DNA of 64,000 nucleotides from Lineus longissimus (Eukaryota; Nemertea; Pilidiophora; Heteronemertea; Lineidae): NCBI RefSeq assembly GCF_910592395.1, contig NC_088319.1, positions 806,001 to 870,000 of the forward strand, read 5' to 3'. Shown piece by piece: positions 59,301 to 64,000 of this stretch (position 1 is its first letter; each line of letters starts with the position of its first letter). The notes under the pieces were generated by a model. It saw only the letters and a program-made list of their open reading frames with translations, ran no database searches and was not told where the DNA came from. The position numbers and the translations under genes were made by a program.

Positions 59301-60540
59301 CATTGCACCAGTAGCAAACGCGGTATCATATTTCTCATAAAATCTTAAGCTGAATTTCTTTATCATTTTTGATATTGCTTCAACCTTTTGACGGCTCTTT
59401 CAGATATGTCAGTCCATGATTTCAAACAGTGGCTTCTCTCGAACCGAGTGACGGAATCAACCTATGAATGCCTGTCAAGGAACGGGTTCAATTACCAAGG
59501 CTTTTTCTTCATGCTACAGCAACAAGACTTGGACAAAATGAAAATTGAGCCCTTGGCTCAGGAGGCCTTGATACGCAAATTGGTGAGGGATTTCAATGGG
59601 ATCAGGCAGAGTGAGAGCTGTGAGGGAAAGAAGCCCAGATGTCCCACAGGCAAGTATCATACATTGAACGACAGAGGCCTGTCATGGGAAGCAAAACAAT
59701 GTGTGCGCAACACGCTTTCAACTCTTCGCGATTGCTCGTTTGTGCATTTGCCTTAGACAGCACCGTCAGTGGTCCAGGGAGGTTGAAATTTCGTACGAAG
59801 TAGGAAGTTATACTATGAAATTGATAAAGAAAAAAGAATTTGTTTCTATTCCCTGCCGGTTCTATGTCAGATCTTGGTGGGTTGTGTTGGATGGCTGTTT
59901 CCTCGGTGTATGTCCGATCTTGTTATAGAATGGTAAACACAAAGTGATAACATTCTTACCTTCATGACTCTTTTTAGCTGGAGAAGACAACCCGTATGTT
60001 GAAATGGAAAATCAAAATGGCGCCTTCTACATCTTGGTAAGACAATGACCGCCGCTTCAACACTGAACCTTACTATACTATACTGAAGATACTATCTCGA
60101 ATTCTGAAACATCTGTGTTTAGAATGAACCGCCATTTACAGTGTAAATGCACTATACGTCAACAAAGCCTCGTTTTGAAGCAGGCAAAGCGCATGTAAAG
60201 CCACATTATTCGTTGTTTAATTTGATATGTTTTCGAATAGAAATTGACACCTCACTGTCGGTATACCTCCAATTCGGTACCAATTCCTTAAATCTTAGCT
60301 GTATTTGTCATTCGATTATCGTACTTGTAACTCTACCATTGCACGACAAAGTTGCACTGTTATTTGGGTTTTAAATCTTTTAATTCCATGATTCTCTGAA
60401 CAACCAATGATAAAACCAGTTGATTTGAATCTGATGATTTCTCGAATCTTTTTGACGTTAGCTTATCATTTAATCTTATCTTACAGCCTGATGTGACCGC
60501 CAACCAGACATATATGGCAAGCCGTGTGTCGAATAATTAA
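53324..60540 (+). CDS. Ig-superfamily transmembrane receptor B with SAM-like cytoplasmic domain
   Basis: Eleven exons: 53324-53393, 53929-54261, 54943-55287, 55876-56124, 56814-57242, 57755-57868, 58514-58573, 58824-58892, 59404-59649, 59978-60036, 60487-60540. They sum to 675 aa in frame. The signal exon, three Ig exons, stalk/TM exon (helix about residues 445-468) and tail exons are close paralogs of receptor A; A's exons 5-10 have no counterpart. The tail carries VVYSAL (canonical ITIM, Tyr near 509), YLNYP, VIYDNP and YVEM motifs. It also has a roughly 65-residue SAM-like domain (FKQWLLSNRV...QQQDLDKMKI...LIRKLVRDF, about 560-630). The SAM exon uses a GC donor; the donor at 58893 (gtcggt) is weak. 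It probably assembles signalling complexes at the membrane; the ligand is unknown. Confidence 0.82.
58072..58215. repeat. Hairpin MITE, family 3, copy 4
   Basis: Almost the whole 144 bp folds on itself: 'aaatcctaaagcaatgagaact' at the left, 'agttctaattgctttaggattt' at the right. The same family occurs in receptor A's introns. Confidence 0.8.
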
Positions 60541-62706
60541 GAAAACTTAGTTTTCACTAAGAAAACCTGGTTTTCTTCTTTAAAAAACGTAGTTTCATGG
60601 AAGAAAACCACGTTTTTTTCAATGAAACTAGGGTTATATGGAAAGTGTAGGTTTATTATTAAAAACATTTTTTCTTGATAAAAAAACAGGGTTTTTTTCA
60701 AGGAAGCTATGACCAATGACCAATACCGTATTAAATGGACGAATCATATAGTTTTAGTAGTCATGTTAGCAGTAATAGGTAGAATTTGTGTCGTCCTAGG
60801 AGTTTTTCCATTTAATATATCAATTTACTTATTCAAAAAAATCAGTTGTATTACGCTTAACATCTATAGTAGTGAATAAACAGTTTGTGTACATCAATTA
60901 AGCAATCTCTAATAGTAACTTCATGTTCCTTTGTGAATTTGTTTTATATGTTTGTATATGTAAAATGTATAGACATTAAAATACATTTCACCAATGCGAC
61001 ATTGCTTCCTTGGTCGATGTTGTGATAAGTTCGTCACCATGCCGGATTGAAACCAAGGTAGGTCTTATCGACAATGGAAGTACTAAGTTTGTAAACCGTT
61101 ATAGTGGATGCAGATCATTAACTTTGTAACTTGATAGCGAATTGGAAAATTGCCCGAATAATTTTAGCAAGCGATATTCATAATTCATGATCGAATTACA
61201 GTAGAACCGCCGATGGGGTTTGAAAATCATGCCGAATACAGTCGCCATTTGCCCATTCCGTTCTTGGGTTCTGAAATCGATCATACATGTATATATTTAC
61301 CGATAACAAAGTAGAAACGCACTTTCAAATGGGCACCAGCGGACACGTACTTGTAGTGTATTGAGGAAGGAATGTTGGGGAACTCATCATACACGACAGA
61401 AAGTCAATCGAAAGCCATACCTAGGACGAGGTTTTAGTTGACTGACCTACTTCTGTTCACAGTTTGTGACGCCGGCCATGTAAACCGGATCTCAGTGCCT
61501 TTATGACCTCGTCCCAATGGTCCAAGAAAGACTGGTCTGATTTGTGTGTTCAGTATTGGACCTAATTTTCGTGTACTTTTTTGCCTCTACATCGCCGTCT
61601 CCAATCAAAGACGAAATTATTTCATTCGTACGCGATTTCGTTCATGCATAATTAATCGTGGTGAATACGTTTGTCAGTTGTTAAGGCAGGCCTGCAGCAG
61701 GGGTAACAGCGTATTATGCGATCACCCGCCACCCCTTCCATTTGCCAGATTATTTGGGCATGAGCGATATCGCGCACGAATACAATAATGTTGTCTTAGA
61801 TAGGACACCGTGTAAAGGAACTGATTGATAAACGGTGTAATGAAAGTGATTCCGGAGTTACCCTGTTTTAAGACGACATCTGCAAATCTCAGTGTTGGGG
61901 CAGTTTTTCAAATTCTGGGGGAGACCATTCCACAACACATGCTCGGAGCACATACACGATCTCTAAACCTGTCCCTGTAAATAATTTGGACAAGCTATCA
62001 AGATATTGGGTGATATGAATAAAGACTAGCAAATGCTTTTACTTCAATTTTGTACTGAAAGGCCTAGTGTAAATGTACATGGAGTTTTAGATAAAAGCAT
62101 TTGCTAGTCTTTATTCATATCACCCAAAATAGTTGTGTGTGGTACATGGCCATGGACAATCATTCCGCGAGGGTCATCGATCAATCGTAGTCAGTGCAAA
62201 CGCTTGATTAGCAAAGCTACAGTTTCTGCCTAGTAGGAAATTGACTTAAGACATTACATGGTGGCACTTCTTCGAGTCGTGCAGTGAATCCCGACGACAT
62301 GAGGTGGATTGTCCGTCCCATGGATGGTCCGTCGGTCTTAGTAATGCCCTCATAAAATGCTTTAAAATGCCACTAGCAACTTCGGTTCGATAATCGAAGC
62401 GAATCCACTCGAACTTTAGTCAATATCCGCCATTCGTGACGTCATTGGCGCCAAAAAGTATTTCTTTTGAGCTCAATTCTAACGTGTTTCTTTCTCTAAA
62501 AGCCAGTCGTGGTGCCTATGATCAACTCTAAAACAAGAGCTCCACGGCAATGAGCAAGGGGGCAATCCAGGCGGTGACAATAGCCAAAGTTTGGAAATTC
62601 ATTTCGAGATCTTGACGCCTGAAATAATATTTGGAACATTGTGATCAAAAATGCAACTCGTCTTCAACCTCCTTAATGATCAGATCGGCTTTCAAAATAC
62701 GACGCA
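60541..62706. other. Receptor B 3' UTR and intergenic region
   Basis: AT-rich inverted and direct repeats of 'aaaac(c/g)t(a/g)gtttt' type follow the stop codon (60541-60720), and an AATAAA lies near 60876. The hairpin at 62006-62127 is described separately. No further gene is seen. Confidence 0.5.
62006..62127. repeat. Perfect 36-bp inverted repeat (hairpin element)
   Basis: The arms 62006-62041 and 62092-62127 are exact reverse complements (starting 'ttgggtgatatgaataaag'), with a 50-base spacer. This is either a young hairpin MITE or a structured RNA element. Confidence 0.9.
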
Positions 62707-64000
62707 ATGGAGAGTGATTTAAAAGCAAATAAATTCCTTCCGTCTTCTGATTATGAAACTTCTGTATCACAAAGACTACAGTTGCTTGCTACGCTGTATG
62801 GAATAGGGTCGAAATATTTGTGGATTATCCCAGTTATGATTGGTGTTCCCGGAAATATTCTATCAATATTCGTGGCCAATAGGAAGCACAACAGGGGCCT
62901 ATCAATGTGTATCTACATGAAGGCAATGGCCGTGGCGGATACGTCAGAGCTTTTGGAGATTGCCATAGGATTTCCGATAAAGAATATGGACCTAGAGGAG
63001 AAATATATCTTCGCCAGAGATGTGTTCATTGTGTGAGTATATGCATGATTTCATGGTAGATTAAGGTGCACGCGACGGTCGAAATTACAAATGTTTTGTA
63101 AGAGATGTTTGACAAAATGACAGCGCCACCTCTAGGAGTGTTGGTTCGACAACCAATTCAATCAATTCCTATTCTAAACCACCTCAAACTGCACCGAGTC
63201 GTAATTTAGGCCTCTTTTTGACTGTCTCCGTATTTCACATCAATCTACATGCAGGCGGTTATATATAATTGCCTAACTTTAACCGCTGCCGCCAAAACGG
63301 GGCACAGTGCATTATACGCTGTAAACATTGTTACAGTGCAAGCAAAGTGTTTAAGAATTCTCAGTTATTTCTTTCAGATGTCATTGGTATCTGACATTTG
63401 TGAGTGCGATGTCCTCGGGACTTTTCCTCATGGAGATGAGCATTGATCGTTTGATTACGGTGAGGTTCCCCATGTCTGCCCCAAGACTATGTACCACCTC
63501 AAGAGCTGTGAAGATAACTGTCATAACAACGGTTCTGGTCATTCTTTACAATATCCATGTTCCGTTCATTGTCAAGAACCCAATGATAGGTAATTCGTAC
63601 TTTAGTAGATGATGCGACCATGTGAACTTCTTTTGCAAAACCAAGTAATTGAGAAGGTACAATGTAGCAGTAATACTGATTAAGAAGTTTCAGTACAACA
63701 ACCTCTACCAGAGGGACAATACGGTCATTAGCTTTTGACAGACTGCCACTCCTGTCAGCCATTCTAGAAAATACGCGTCTTATAGACTCCCCGCAAAATT
63801 GTCGACACAGGTTGCTCTCAGTGTCAGCCAAAATGAAAAAAGCTACTTCAGCGCCCCCGTAGTTGAGTTTGGCATCATTAATTGACCGTTGATTTTTATA
63901 CCTACATGATCCGATGTGACATAAAATTTCAAAAACTTCTCTCAAAATAATCTGCTGTCTCAACATTCCCTAATTCAAGCATTCACTAGATGAAACTCGT
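62707..64000 (+). CDS. Rhodopsin-class (class A) GPCR, first two exons (gene runs off the window)
   Basis: Exon 1 62707-63032 (TM1-TM2, with GVPGNILSI) and exon 2 63378-63589 (TM3-TM4, with SIDRLITVRFP in place of DRY) join in phase 2. Exon 2 ends in phase 1 at gtaatt. Both phases equal those of the GPCR at 37095, and similarity runs throughout, so the two are paralogs. The TM5-TM7 exon lies beyond position 64000; 63590-64000 is intron. No stop interrupts the visible part, so this copy may be intact. Ligand unknown; the relation to invertebrate neuropeptide receptors is inferred. Confidence 0.82.

Overview
This is animal nuclear DNA. The genes are split by GT-AG introns (two use GC-AG), and exon phases join cleanly. 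The products are metazoan: a cationic amino-acid transporter, rhodopsin-class GPCRs, multi-Ig transmembrane receptors and a choline-kinase-family enzyme. The many small DNA-transposon relics, a BEL/Pao-type gag and tRNA-derived repeats suggest a marine invertebrate bilaterian (lophotrochozoan or lancelet/hemichordate-like). I cannot fix the phylum from sequence alone. All gene models are spliced by eye from splice sites, phase and homology; none has transcript support.

Layout. 1-6.6 kb: repeats and fossils. 6.6-10.5 kb (+): a complete three-exon cationic amino-acid transporter. 14.8-16.7 kb (+): a two-exon gene for an unrecognised 599-aa protein. 18.7-21.3 kb: an isolated minus-strand terminal exon, a 15-bp minisatellite and a 16-bp tandem array. 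21.4-35.2 kb (-): a choline/ethanolamine-kinase-like gene whose two 5' exons lie in a 4,347-bp tandem duplication. Each copy of the duplication also carries, on the opposite strand, a three-exon gene for a small secreted cystine-knot-like peptide (signal peptide, acidic propeptide, Lys-Arg site, six-cysteine mature part). Copy 1 is interrupted by a 2.4-kb gag-only BEL/Pao-like retroelement. 35.8 kb (-): a RecQ-like helicase fragment. 37.1-39.1 kb (+): a GPCR gene with two in-frame TAG codons. 39.2-39.6 kb: a 386-bp miniature LTR element whose LTRs contain a tRNA-like sequence. 41.2-50.6 and 53.3-60.5 kb (+): two paralogous Ig-superfamily receptors. 62.7 kb to the end (+): the first two exons of a second GPCR, paralogous to the first.

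How the genes relate. The Ig receptors are tandem paralogs built of phase 1-1 exons. Both keep a signal exon, Ig exons, a shared membrane-proximal/TM exon and tyrosine-motif cytoplasmic exons. Gene A gained Ig domains, including three nearly identical ones from recent exon triplication. Gene B kept a SAM-like cytoplasmic exon that is only a fossil in A. Each paralog has one canonical ITIM, at different positions of the same exon. The two GPCRs flank this Ig cluster and share intron phases.

The most unusual items are the duplicated cystine-knot-like peptide genes nested antisense to the kinase, and the miniature LTR element with tRNA-like LTRs.
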